DNA from: Perkinsela sp. pyNocScin1 | Lineage: Eukaryota; Euglenozoa; Kinetoplastea; Prokinetoplastida; Perkinselidae | Reading direction: 5' to 3' | DNA: 64,000 nucleotides | NCBI GenBank assembly: GCA_964019655.1 | Contig: CAXHTR010000003.1 | Location: 186,001-250,000 of the forward strand | In this document: positions 55,647 to 64,000 of the stretch, piece by piece | Position numbering within the stretch: the stretch's first letter is position 1 | Layout of the letters: each line of letters opens with the position of its first letter | Translations under genes and position numbers: made by a program | The notes under the pieces: generated by a model | What the model was told of the DNA's origin: nothing | Databases searched by the model: none | Seen by the model: the letters and a program-made list of their open reading frames with translations, nothing else

Positions 55647-57905
55647 CTAAGCACGAAGCCTTGCAATATATGTTAGAGTATCGAGTCGCCCAATGAGCTG
55701 ATAATTCTTGATATCAAAGGGGATACACGAGTCTGTGAGACCAAGCACACTTTTTCTCTCTTCTTCACTATCAAAGTTTAATAAGTAATAGCAGGAATGT
55801 TTCAAACAATCTGAGACTTCGTTAAGAACATCGTTTGTGTAGAGATCACTTCCCTTTCTCGATATTTTCGCACTTTTCCCACAGGACCCTGGATCACTCG
55901 GTGGCTCCCTTGCCAATAATGGACGAGAATCTTCATTTTCTTGAGACGTACTTGACCCTGAAATAATGCACAGTTCATTTTCACTCGCTAAATCTGCGTT
56001 AGCTCCAATGCCCTGAAAATCAAAAGCTAAATGCCACCAATATGATGAAAAAGGATAATGCGAAACGCTTGGAATCCGTTCATGACTCATAAAGTCTTTC
56101 TCTTGAGGCGTTAAGAGCAGTAGCCTCCTTGATTCTTTGCCCCAGTGAAAAATCTGACGAGCTACAACGTCCGGCAAGTAATGGTATTGCTCGGTACCAG
56201 ATGAATGGATTCTTTGACCATCGGTGCATGGTGTGTGATGATTTGTATCCGAATATTTGCGGAGAAAAGATAAAATTTGCTCTACATGAATTCTTTTTCG
56301 CAACGCACGCAACACTGAAACCCGGTTAATTTTTCCAATCAACATCAAGCGACTAAATAGAACGGATTCTCCAGTAATTTGCCTGCTTCCACTTGTTATG
56401 ACCGAATCAAGGTTTATAAACTGCGACAATACTTGAATCGGTACAAAATGTTCCTTACGAACCTTTATCAAATCATTAACGGTTAGATCCCGTTCATGAA
56501 CATCCACGCACGCGAAGCTCACATTATGGCATATCACAAAAACTTGGAAACTTTGCTCCACAATGATTCGTATGGAACAGGGTATTTCCATTGTTCCGCT
56601 GAGATAACTTTGCTCGAATCTTTGGAAAGCGCGATCAGAGCACAGCTTCTCCATTTCTTGATCTACAACTTCTTGATGACTAACCAGAGCACCTTGCAGT
56701 TGCTCGGTAGACAGGCAGCGGGGTCTTGGCTTCCATCGAAGATTCAAAAAGGGTGATACTATTTCGCTGAATGTGGAATTGAAAGCCCCGTAGCATCTAT
56801 CATTCAGGACAAAGTGGATTTCTTCCGCGCAATTGGTATTGCATTTCTCCCTTGTAATGTGAGATAGTCCCAAAGCTGCCAGATTTTCGAGAAAAAGTAG
56901 TGTTACACTCTTTCCCAATCCGGCATCAAGATTTTCAGCTACATTTTTTGCGATTTTATGGTACTCTGGTTTGGCTATCGTGCAACTTTGGGCTAACAAA
57001 TCACGCATCATCAAAAAAATATGAGTGCATGTATACTTCGGCACCACATGTATCCTTACTTCTGAAGACCATGTTATGATCATCTTCAGGAGCTCAATCG
57101 CAATAGACCCGACCAGGCGATAGGAAAAAGTTTTTACGCTATCATCCACCCATGATTCGAGTGGAAAAAGCTTATTTCTGAGAAGAGTGACAAGTAAAGA
57201 GGTGATCGCATGAATACAGCTCACTATGAGGACTATCGGCTGCTCCGCACTACTGAGAAAAACGAGTTTTTTACCCTTCGACGTAATATTATACTGCTTG
57301 ACATATGAACGAAGTGACTGATTTTGTTGATTGTCCTTTAGGCAATCGCTTGGGGAAAAGCCGTTCTCAGATAGAATACCACAATCTATTAGGACATTCA
57401 CCACCAAAGATGAATTATCTCTATTTAATTTTAGACTTGACATGTTTTTAGATGTACAGCGTAATTTCTTTGTGGTACTTTCGCTGTATTCTTGAAGTTC
57501 ATTCTGAGTACTAAAGCTACCCAGCCATGGTGTACCGACCAAGAAGCTCTTCATAGTTATTTGAAATGTATTCTCATACTTCTGATCCATAACATGCTGA
57601 AAATCCGATGTCTGTGCTTCACTCTTTGGAAATCGGTTTGGGGTTTTAAGTATTGAACTTAAGAAGCTAAAGCTTTCGTTGCCGTGACTAATTTCCTGCT
57701 TGGAAATGTCGAGGCTTAGAGCATAGTTGAGAAGCTGAACTTTTGAATTACACGTTTCCCAGATAACTTGCGCAAGGAAGTCTGAATATAAATGAACTGC
57801 ATGATCTTGTTTTAGCTTGGATAGAGCTCTCAAGTCCTGAGGTGACCCAAGGAAAGCCGATGGGTCTGGATCTACAGATTCTTCACCACTGGTGTGCTGC
57901 TCCAT
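55647..57905 (-). CDS. TFIIH core subunit p52/TFB2-like, oversized
   Basis: 752 residues, ATG start MEQHTSGEESVDP. TFB2 (p52) stimulates the XPB translocase in TFIIH. The recognisable block is at about residues 525-605: SVLRALRKRIHVEQILSFLR, then LPDVVARQIFHWGKESRRLLL, which correspond to the GITAEQIIxFLRTHAHP and LPPTVxDQIRLWExERxR blocks of p52. The C-terminal end IPFDIKNYQLIGRLDT may correspond to the clutch region binding p8. The N-terminal half keeps only patchy similarity, and several low-complexity inserts explain the length (usual size 460-510). Kinetoplastids retain TFIIH for SL-RNA transcription. First gene of its cluster, facing the divergent strand-switch region. Confidence 0.7.
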   Translation of the reverse strand: MEQHTSGEESVDPDPSAFLGSPQDLRALSKLKQDHAVHLYSDFLAQVIWETCNSKVQLLNYALSLDISKQEISHGNESFSFLSSILKTPNRFPKSEAQTSDFQHVMDQKYENTFQITMKSFLVGTPWLGSFSTQNELQEYSESTTKKLRCTSKNMSSLKLNRDNSSLVVNVLIDCGILSENGFSPSDCLKDNQQNQSLRSYVKQYNITSKGKKLVFLSSAEQPIVLIVSCIHAITSLLVTLLRNKLFPLESWVDDSVKTFSYRLVGSIAIELLKMIITWSSEVRIHVVPKYTCTHIFLMMRDLLAQSCTIAKPEYHKIAKNVAENLDAGLGKSVTLLFLENLAALGLSHITREKCNTNCAEEIHFVLNDRCYGAFNSTFSEIVSPFLNLRWKPRPRCLSTEQLQGALVSHQEVVDQEMEKLCSDRAFQRFEQSYLSGTMEIPCSIRIIVEQSFQVFVICHNVSFACVDVHERDLTVNDLIKVRKEHFVPIQVLSQFINLDSVITSGSRQITGESVLFSRLMLIGKINRVSVLRALRKRIHVEQILSFLRKYSDTNHHTPCTDGQRIHSSGTEQYHYLPDVVARQIFHWGKESRRLLLLTPQEKDFMSHERIPSVSHYPFSSYWWHLAFDFQGIGANADLASENELCIISGSSTSQENEDSRPLLAREPPSDPGSCGKSAKISRKGSDLYTNDVLNEVSDCLKHSCYYLLNFDSEEERKSVLGLTDSCIPFDIKNYQLIGRLDTLTYIARLRA

Positions 57906-58648
57906 TTAAACGCTGGTCCAATGAAAATGAGCACATATACGAGGAGAATTATCCAGAAAAGTCAACCGCATTGAATTATGTACGCCAATATCCCGAGAAT
58001 GTACACAAAGTAGTAAGCACTGAAAAATATACACCATTGAACTTCTAGCATTTTGTTGTGATTTTTTGTGCAGTCAGCGGCAAATGAACAAGCCCTCAGT
58101 TAAAACAAAATAGATATTGTATTTCGAATATTAATTGTGCAGAGACGACTTATCGCCGAATAGTTTCCCGGTTTTCGACCCCGCTCGTTTCTCACAAGAG
58201 GTTTTAACGAATCTTTTGAGGTTGACAAAGGTTGAATGCCCCACACCCAAGCACAAGGCATAGCTCGACGCGATAGATGTCAATTGCGACGGAAATCAGA
58301 GAAAAGCGGCATACATTCTTCACTGTACCGAAATTCGACTGCAGCCTAAACTTGCCCAACAGCCCAAGTGAATTAGGTGGTTTTTTACTGCAGCAAAACT
58401 TTGAACTCCCAATAATCGGATAGTTCAATTCTTGACATTTTCGGTTTAGATGAAGATGGAGCGGTAACCTATTTGGGGACGCAATTTTAGTATTTAGGGC
58501 CTATTCGCTGAAGTGAAAATATAGAATAAAGTTTTATGCATGGGATACCTAATTCCCCCGTCCCATGAAATTAGCTCACTGCAAATTATGATAATGGCTA
58601 AAGACTATATCGCTTGTACGTAGATCGAAGCAGTGAAGGTAAGGGCCT

Positions 58649-58915
58649 GAGCCGGCAGGTTTCTTGACCATTTTTTAAAAACCGGTCAAGAAACCCGACA
58701 ATCGGACAAGAAACTTTGACAAAACGGGTCATATATGTAACCATATAAGGTCATATAAGGTGGTCATATATAACCACCATATATAAGTGCTCAATGATCT
58801 TGCCACCGGTCAAGAAACTAGGAAATAGCACAAAAATACCGGCCAAATAACCTGACCAGCAAGAAAATCGCCGGTCAATTAACCTGTCACAGGTGGTCAA
58901 GAAACGTGCCGGCTC
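58649..58915. mobile_element. 267-bp MITE-like element with near-perfect terminal inverted repeats
   Basis: The left end (58649-58669) and right end (58895-58915) are inverted copies matching at 20 of 21 bases; both contain GAGCCGGCA or GAGCCGGCAC-type sequence running into TTTCTTGACC. Inside, the core GGTCAAGAAAC recurs directly (around 58685, 58805) with variants GGACAAGAAAC and GGTCAATTAACC. The centre holds short nested palindromes around GGTGGTCATATATAACCACC. No coding capacity. Terminal inverted repeats with no gene fit a miniature inverted-repeat element; a binding-site array for a strand-switch promoter is an alternative. I could not identify a clear target-site duplication. Confidence 0.6.
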
Positions 58916-59350
58916 GGGTCGGGGAAAATCTCTCTTTATTAAAGGGTGCTATGAAAAAATCTGTGCTATGAGCAATGCAAACTGTGAAAGCTGATGAAGC
59001 TTCACAATATTTTGAATCTATGTGCTAGTGAGCAAATCGTTTGAATTTACTCATGAAAACCGCGCAAATATCTTCTTATAGTTTTACCAAAACTGTATCT
59101 ACGCTTGCTGCCCAGTAGATGCGTTCGTGAGATATCGACGATGTTCAAAGCAGGGTTTCTTAACCTCAGATGATGCGCGGACATTGGATCGAATCTCGAA
59201 AGAAAAGTTGTCGGAGGAAAAACTGAAAATTTTCTCCCGAAAGGCCGCTATCACCGCACCTTTATGCTGTAATTTAAAACCACTGAATGTTAAAGAATAC
59301 TAAGTTTTGGGTGAATGGAAGACTTTCAAACCCAATTATTGAAAGTAAAG

Positions 59351-59367
59351 CCCCCTCCCCACCCCCC
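59351..59367. repeat. C-rich tract (G tract on minus strand), G-quadruplex-capable
   Basis: CCCCCTCCCCACCCCCC: runs of 5, 4 and 6 C separated by single bases. Read on the minus strand it is GGGGGG-T-GGGG-A-GGGGG. G-rich tracts mark polymerase II start regions in trypanosomes. It sits 116 bases before the eL42 ATG, at the right edge of the divergent region. Confidence 0.65.
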
Positions 59368-59440
59368 ATCAGTAAGCCATCATGAGTGCTATGTCTATTT
59401 GTCATGTTGGACGCACAGGCCTCACATGAATTCTGAAGCT

Positions 59441-59456
59441 TTTTTATTTTTATTAG
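59441..59456 (+). promoter_or_regulatory. Probable spliced-leader acceptor site of eL42
   Basis: TTTTTATTTTTATTAG ends in AG at 59455-59456, 27 bases before the eL42 ATG. The T-rich tract and short spacing match a trans-splice acceptor. Confidence 0.6.
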
Positions 59457-59482
59457 TCTTCGAGGCTTTACATACGTCAACA

Positions 59483-59794
59483 ATGGTAAATTTTCCAAAG
59501 AAGAAGAAGATGCACTGCCCAAAGTGTAATTCCCATAAAGAGTTCAAGATTCAGCAGTACAAAGCAGGAAAAGCTTCTCTTTTTGCCCAAGGTAAAAGGC
59601 GTTATGATGCCAAGCAACGTGGCTATGGTGGGCAGACAAAGCCCATCTTTCGGAAAAAGACAAAGACAACTAAGAAGATCACGCTTAAGCTTCAGTGCAC
59701 CTCGTGCAAGGGAATAGTCCAAAATGTTCTCAAGCGGACAAAACACTTCGAGCTCAATGATAAAGCCAAGCTTAAGGGTCAGGTCACATGGTAA
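59483..59794 (+). CDS. RPL44: 60S ribosomal protein eL42 (L44/L36A)
   Basis: 103 residues starting [15 protein letters not shown], the family start; the frame remains open upstream but that part shows no homology. Landmarks: CPKC and CTSC zinc pairs (Cys12, Cys15, Cys72, Cys75 region), [31 protein letters not shown] and the C-terminal KLKGQV. Pro in GGQTKPIF is the residue that makes yeast ribosomes cycloheximide-sensitive (Gln in resistant species). eL42 contacts the tRNA CCA end at the ribosomal E site. Length equals the usual 104-106. First gene of its cluster. Confidence 0.97.
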   Translation: MVNFPKKKKMHCPKCNSHKEFKIQQYKAGKASLFAQGKRRYDAKQRGYGGQTKPIFRKKTKTTKKITLKLQCTSCKGIVQNVLKRTKHFELNDKAKLKGQVTW

Positions 59795-59957
59795 TCACTC
59801 TTACGTGGTCTCATGATTTATAAGAACGCTTATATGATTTAGGTTTCAAGAGTATTTTTATGGGGGCCATTGGCAGTACTTTTGAATTTTCTCCACATTC
59901 ACACTATGGTTCAGGAGATGTTGTATCGTTCGGAAAGGTCCTCTGTTTCATGCTTCG

Positions 59958-60884
59958 ATGATGAAATCAGACAGAAATGATGATGGTCCACCACATTGGC
60001 TTGTAGAATCCATCTCCTACGAAGGTCTCTGTAAAAGGAAACTGGTTGACACTTCATCAAAGTCTTGCAAGATGCAAAAGAATGCGAAAAAGGTTGGACT
60101 TGTGCTCAACACAGCCATCCGAGATGCTCTACCCATGAAAAAATGCATAGCTGGGAGGCGAAAGAACTCTTTAACCGTAATAAAGCTGCTCAGTAAGTCT
60201 ATCAGTATGCAGATCTCATCTTATCAACGAAGGCGGTCATATATCATGCAGGAGCTTCGCGGAAAACTCTATCCAATGCTCAATGTTCCCGATGAAAAAA
60301 GGACAGGCAGAAGTATATTACATTTTTCAGCTCTCAACTGTCACTTTTATCAGAAAAGAGAAGGTTTTACACTTCAGAGTAAGTGGGAAAGAGAAGGCCT
60401 GTCTGGTTTACGACCAGCCCTACGTCTCTACGAAAATTATATTCAAGCGCTCGCACTTCGCTATAAATCATCGGCCTTAGACACTGTTTGTAACGCTTGG
60501 CTAGACGGTGCGCTATGCTTTTACGATGGCTTTTGCGGCGTTGTCGAGAGAGACTTCGGCAAAAAGCTTGTCATAAATCTCCACTGTACACATGCACAAT
60601 CTTACTTTAACGCAGTCGCTTGCACAAGAATGGAAAGCTCAGAAGATCACATTTTTCAAACTATCTGGCTTGAAAAGGAAAGTGATTGTAAGCTACTTGT
60701 TGGCTTACCGGGCATACGGTGGTCCACTGGCACGAAAAGAACGCACACTGCACAGTCCAGCAGGGTACCCTGTGTCACGTCGCTGCATAACTGGGGGAAA
60801 GCGTACTTTGGACTTGGCGAAGAATATACGTTTGTATTCGTTCATTTGAAAGCATTACGTCGATCAGAGTTAATCACTACATGA
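59958..60884 (+). CDS. Hypothetical protein, orphan, 308 aa
   Basis: Not recognised. Starts MMKSDRNDDGPPHWLV. The first ~110 residues are Lys/Arg-rich (for example KNAKKVGLVLNT and AGRRKNSLTVIKLL), followed by a compact globular body with several Cys and aromatic residues (WLDGALCFYDGFCGVVERDFG). Two other frames of 65 and 85 codons overlap it but show no recognisable domain. It sits alone between eL42 and a small membrane protein. A basic RNA- or ribosome-associated protein is conceivable. Confidence 0.5.
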   Translation: MMKSDRNDDGPPHWLVESISYEGLCKRKLVDTSSKSCKMQKNAKKVGLVLNTAIRDALPMKKCIAGRRKNSLTVIKLLSKSISMQISSYQRRRSYIMQELRGKLYPMLNVPDEKRTGRSILHFSALNCHFYQKREGFTLQSKWEREGLSGLRPALRLYENYIQALALRYKSSALDTVCNAWLDGALCFYDGFCGVVERDFGKKLVINLHCTHAQSYFNAVACTRMESSEDHIFQTIWLEKESDCKLLVGLPGIRWSTGTKRTHTAQSSRVPCVTSLHNWGKAYFGLGEEYTFVFVHLKALRRSELITT

Positions 60885-61096
60885 CAACAGCACCAGCTTT
60901 CAACATAAAAGATGATGGATCACTGCATCGCACTTCTAAAAGGTGCAAGTAGCAATAAGTTTCATCAATGATCAATAAAAGGCTAGCAAAAATCTCAAAG
61001 CCAACCTATCATTGAAAAAAGCGAAGCAGGGTGGCCTGTTCGTCCATAGTTCTAGAACTTTGTCTATCATTTTGATCCTGTTTTGTAGAATGCTTC

Positions 61097-61720
61097 ATGA
61101 CTATAACCATATCTCCTGATCCAAAGGCGGATCAGCTGTCGAGTCATCATGCATTCAAGTGTAGAGAGGCCTACGCGACCGGTGCAATGATGGGTCGAGC
61201 TATATCATCGAGGCATGCTGAAGAGCGTGATGCTCTGGATATGTGGATGATTCTCGCGACATGTGTCAGTTTACTATGCCTACTGACAGTCGCCTTCATG
61301 CATAGGGCGAAGATCTCGTTGCAGGCAATAGAGTCCATACGAGTCGACGCAATGACCCTTATGCAGATTAAAGAAAAGGAGCTTGTAACAGAGCAGACCC
61401 AAGCACGACATCTACATTGCCTTTACCAAGAATATCTTACAAAGTGTCATAAGCAAGTATGCGTGATCAAAGGCCTACGCAATAAGCGGTCAACATTGCT
61501 GCAGACAGCATCAGAGGAGAGTGACAAACTGAACTACGAGTCCGAATCTTTTGGAGCCCTGAAGCGTGCGCGTTGCATACAAAAAGTACTGCTTCGTCGA
61601 ACGCAATCGCAGTGTAGGATGCTACATGGAAGCCTCAACCACGCAAAAAATTTTGTTCTTGCGGGCACAATTTTTGGATCGATGTGGGTAAGCTACAGCT
61701 TTGGCTATATTACTGGATAG
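61097..61720 (+). CDS. Hypothetical two-span membrane protein with coiled-coil centre, 207 aa
   Basis: Not recognised. ATG start MTITISPDPKADQLS. Transmembrane segments at about residues 50-67 (MWMILATCVSLLCLLTVA) and 187-205 (NFVLAGTIFGSMWVSYSFG), separated by a long charged helical stretch (residues ~70-150, rich in Glu, Lys, Gln) likely to form a coiled coil. The layout suggests an organelle membrane scaffold or tether. Last gene of the short rightward cluster. Confidence 0.5.
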   Translation: MTITISPDPKADQLSSHHAFKCREAYATGAMMGRAISSRHAEERDALDMWMILATCVSLLCLLTVAFMHRAKISLQAIESIRVDAMTLMQIKEKELVTEQTQARHLHCLYQEYLTKCHKQVCVIKGLRNKRSTLLQTASEESDKLNYESESFGALKRARCIQKVLLRRTQSQCRMLHGSLNHAKNFVLAGTIFGSMWVSYSFGYITG

Positions 61721-62919
61721 CAAAATCATAAAAGGGTGTACTGGTAGAAAATGGGCTGATGCGTTTGACAGTAATTGCACGAAGAGGTGATCTATTCGAC
61801 CTCAAGTTTCGCTAACTTGGTATTTGAAGAAATTATTCCGTGTCTTGATTACTATGATTGATGATGCTTTCTGAAGGTAAACTAAAATGCCAAGGTGCCA
61901 AATTTTGAAATGCGATATTTTTAATGGGTGAATATTCAAATCTTGGTGGGGTGAAGTTCATTTGCTCACTTGAGTCAGGTCAAAATCAAGGATGCTCAAG
62001 GGGTGTGACGAGACATTTTGCTCATAACCAAAATCTGAACCTTTGTGCTATGATAAAGTCAGGTTAACGAGTCCACTTTTTATTCAGGCTGAAATTAACG
62101 ATGCATCGCTACCAAAGGAAGAGTTGTGAAGTCAAAGACACAAAATTGCCTGGATTCTTGTTCTTAGAATAGTGATATCCTAATCGTCCGAGCTTTAGCA
62201 CTGATGGAGTCCACTTCAGACATGTATTGAATCGTGGAATCATAAGCCTCGGTTTCGCGAACATAATCTGGAGAAAATCCGTAATATTTTACTCTAACTG
62301 ACTGCAAGGACTTTACAGTTCTCTGCCGCATTTAGCGCAAATGGCTGATGCACACCAGTCTTGCATTTTACAATAAGAAATCTCAAATTTATTCCTGAAA
62401 TAGCTTGTGAAGCTTTCCTGGAGGCTTTCTTTTTGGTCCTACCATACAGTATTCTAAACGGCTGCGCCCCAACCAGTGCCTACCTTAAGTCTGTGGCACC
62501 TCTGGAAACTATCGCATAGGTGTCCCAAACCTTTTGAAATCTTTCGCATGATTTACGCCCATTGGGCCCTATGAAACTTTCAAAGTCCGCAGTATCAGCC
62601 CTATTGAATTCCAACTGGCCCCAAATTTTATTTATATACTGGAGATCTATAGGAAATTTCCTCTATAGAACCTAGTTTCCTGGGGCCATTCGACTTCAGA
62701 CTGGCCTCAAAAAATGCATATTTTCAGAGGTTGGAAAGCACTGCTCTGCACTCACACACAAGTGCGCGCCTTTATAATTCTTAGATACCAATAACTTAGA
62801 CCAGTTGGGAAAATCGAGCTGCGGAATGCATCATGCTCACGCAAATAACCTTGTATTGGTAAGGCAGCTTTCAGATTAAAATTCAAAAACGTGAACCACA
62901 TGTGCCTGAGCTTCTCACA
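61721..62919. other. Convergent strand-switch region, probable termination region
   Basis: About 1.2 kb between the two-span membrane protein (plus) and the coiled-coil protein (minus). A+T-rich, no gene or tRNA seen. It contains inverted repeats TGGCCCCA at 62616-62623 and TGGGGCCA at 62681-62688 with a palindromic AGGAAATTTCCT core between them, and a few GGGTGAA-type motifs at 61926-61956. Confidence 0.6.
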
Positions 62920-63447
62920 TCAGTTAATGGCTGAAACTGCAATGCAAAGATTAGTTAGAATCTCTACGCGCTTATTGGCCGACACTAGAAGATAATCGAT
63001 GTCTCCGTACTCCAAGGCGGCATCCATACTACCTTTGCTCACTTGCTTGCTAAACTGACATTTATGCGCGTGATTTTGATGGCACGCATCCTGCGAAAGG
63101 ATTTGCTTTAAATTTTTGCACATTCTGTTTACTTTTCCCTGGAAGAACTCTCGCTCAGATGCCATCTGCTTCTTTAGGGATTCAATCTGCTGCATAATTT
63201 GGCGCTGTGTCTCCCCGGACTGAGATATTTTCTGCTTAAGTGAAGTTATTACATCTTCAAGCGCAAAAATCTCTTCTGATTGTTCTGTGATCTGATTCTC
63301 CAATTCACTGATTTTGTCATTTTTCACTTTCATCTGCGCTTCAAATTCCACTAAAGCTTTCGAATCGCTCTCCGCTCCAATGCAAGAATTTTCTTTTACG
63401 TGTGGATTGATAGTATTGATTGGCATAAAGCCTCTCCGTTGCACCAT
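62920..63447 (-). CDS. Hypothetical coiled-coil protein, 175 aa
   Basis: Not recognised. First ATG gives MVQRRGFMPINTINP; an in-frame TTG four codons upstream is not favoured. Residues ~30-125 show a regular heptad-like pattern of charged and hydrophobic residues (ISELENQITEQSEEIFALED, LKQKISQSGETQRQIMQQ), a parallel coiled coil. A Cys/His stretch follows (ACHQNHAHKCQF) and a compact tail. Same orientation as the Schlafen-domain gene. Role unknown. Confidence 0.55.
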   Translation of the reverse strand: MVQRRGFMPINTINPHVKENSCIGAESDSKALVEFEAQMKVKNDKISELENQITEQSEEIFALEDVITSLKQKISQSGETQRQIMQQIESLKKQMASEREFFQGKVNRMCKNLKQILSQDACHQNHAHKCQFSKQVSKGSMDAALEYGDIDYLLVSANKRVEILTNLCIAVSAIN

Positions 63448-63518
63448 TGTCCAGCTCAAAATAAGAATATTTTAGTATGTCAGGCGATTCATGGACCCAA
63501 AGAAAATAGATGAAGGTT

Positions 63519-63998
63519 TTATTTTGCTTTACTGCTTTGCTGATGCGCGAAGATTGCGAGTCTTTCAAGGATCACTGAACTATGCAATGGGATAGTTGAT
63601 GACAGAAACCTTGCCCAAGAAGGGCCACACAGCGGTGCACCGGCGGTATAAAATGGTGCTTGGCCGTGTGACACACCAAATTCCAATGCATGCTTTGCTT
63701 GATCTTTCTCCCCACCGAGCGGCAAGGCTTTTATAAATGCCATGTGCTGTGGGGCAACAGGCCGAATGCCTTTATATCCAGCAAAACACGACCTTTTCAG
63801 CTCTTCGATATTCGCACTTGTCCCGGAAAGATGGCCGCTATCATTCGCCCCGAATAGTAAGCACCCGCCATGCGCATTCAAGAAGGCTGTTGTGTATTTT
63901 ATGGCATTCTGTGTTACAAACTTCGAAACGCACCCTAACTCAGCGCTTTCACTGAGAGAGCTAATATCCTTAAGCTCAAGAAACATCGTTTCCTCCAT
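63519..63998 (-). CDS. Schlafen/AlbA-type domain protein, 5' end possibly beyond the window
   Basis: 159 residues visible from an ATG at 63998, but the frame may extend past the window edge. The chain matches the AlbA_2/Schlafen N-terminal domain: MFLELKD near the start, AFLNAHGGCLLFGANDSGHL (the FLNsxGGxLlFGvxD hallmark), then IRPVAPQHM. Such domains bind nucleic acids; Schlafen members cleave tRNA through acidic residues in this domain. Acidic Glu and Asp flank the core here but I cannot assign catalysis. The remaining ~50 residues are not recognised. Alternative: a fragment of a longer protein. Confidence 0.65.
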   Translation of the reverse strand: MEETMFLELKDISSLSESAELGCVSKFVTQNAIKYTTAFLNAHGGCLLFGANDSGHLSGTSANIEELKRSCFAGYKGIRPVAPQHMAFIKALPLGGEKDQAKHALEFGVSHGQAPFYTAGAPLCGPSWARFLSSTIPLHSSVILERLAIFAHQQSSKAK

Positions 63999-64000
63999 TC

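Larger units (their letters stand above)
57906..59482. other. Divergent strand-switch region with a repeat element and a C/G tract
   Basis: About 1.6 kb between leftward TFB2-like and rightward eL42, a probable transcription start region. It contains the 267-bp inverted-repeat element (58649-58915) and, near its right end, a run of C residues at 59351-59367 (G-rich on the other strand). No convincing gene or tRNA seen. Confidence 0.65.

Noticed and set aside
59315-59482. 56-codon N-terminal extension of eL42
   Set aside because: eL42 proteins begin at MVN and the acceptor-like tract lies inside this stretch, so it is leader DNA.
1-64000. CRISPR arrays, integrases, operon-type promoters
   Set aside because: None seen; the window is eukaryotic and bacterial-type features do not apply.

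Overview
This looks like a nuclear window from a kinetoplastid, and the compact, small-gene style suggests a prokinetoplastid such as Perkinsela; the species guess is inference. The evidence is as follows. (1) About 36 protein-coding genes are essentially intron-free and lie in long same-strand runs (minus 1-24 kb, plus 25.9-42.3 kb, minus 43.3-57.9 kb, plus 59.5-61.7 kb, minus from 62.9 kb), the directional gene-cluster layout of kinetoplastid polycistronic transcription. (2) Several genes have a polypyrimidine tract plus AG just upstream, as expected for spliced-leader acceptors. (3) One gene fuses a 5'-3' exonuclease (XRN-like) domain to an endonuclease/exonuclease/phosphatase domain, the architecture of the RNA-editing exouridylylases KREX1/KREX2. 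(4) Another gene is a terminal uridylyltransferase with the widely spaced catalytic aspartates of RET2, and a third resembles the U1-like zinc finger/degenerate RNase III proteins of the editosome.

Region by region. The minus cluster (1-24,090) holds the N-terminal part of GFAT, a VPS8-like tethering protein, tubulin cofactor D, a RanBP2-type zinc-finger protein, an orphan, RAD51, an orphan membrane protein, an oversized methionyl-tRNA formyltransferase, a cis-prenyltransferase, a DEAH spliceosomal helicase, a CRT-like transporter, a lipoate ligase and exportin-1. A divergent strand-switch region (24,091-25,882) contains alternating GGGTGAAA/TTTCACCC motifs. The plus cluster (25,883-42,257) holds CLP1, proteasome beta-5, an editosome-like U1-zinc-finger protein, RPF1, an MhpD-type hydratase, a Sec1/Munc18 protein broken by a one-base frameshift, a Trm4/NSUN2 methyltransferase, the KREX-like protein, a REX1-type exonuclease and an HTH/AT-hook protein. 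A convergent region follows (42,258-43,295).

The second minus cluster (43,296-57,905) holds MCM7, the RET2-like TUTase, a small membrane protein, an orphan, a large Sec7-domain ARF-GEF, another orphan, SAC1 and TFIIH p52. The second divergent region (57,906-59,482) carries a 267-bp element with near-perfect terminal inverted repeats and a C/G tract. Then come ribosomal protein eL42, two orphans, another convergent gap, a coiled-coil orphan and a Schlafen/AlbA-type domain at the edge.

Functional themes are mitochondrial RNA editing and organelle protein synthesis (KREX, RET2, the U1-zinc-finger protein, possibly the RanBP2 protein, formyltransferase, lipoate ligase), endomembrane traffic (VPS8-like, Sec1, ARF-GEF, SAC1), and nuclear housekeeping (MCM7, RAD51, TFIIH p52, CRM1, CLP1, DEAH helicase). 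Assignments rest on motif recognition by eye; no database search was possible.
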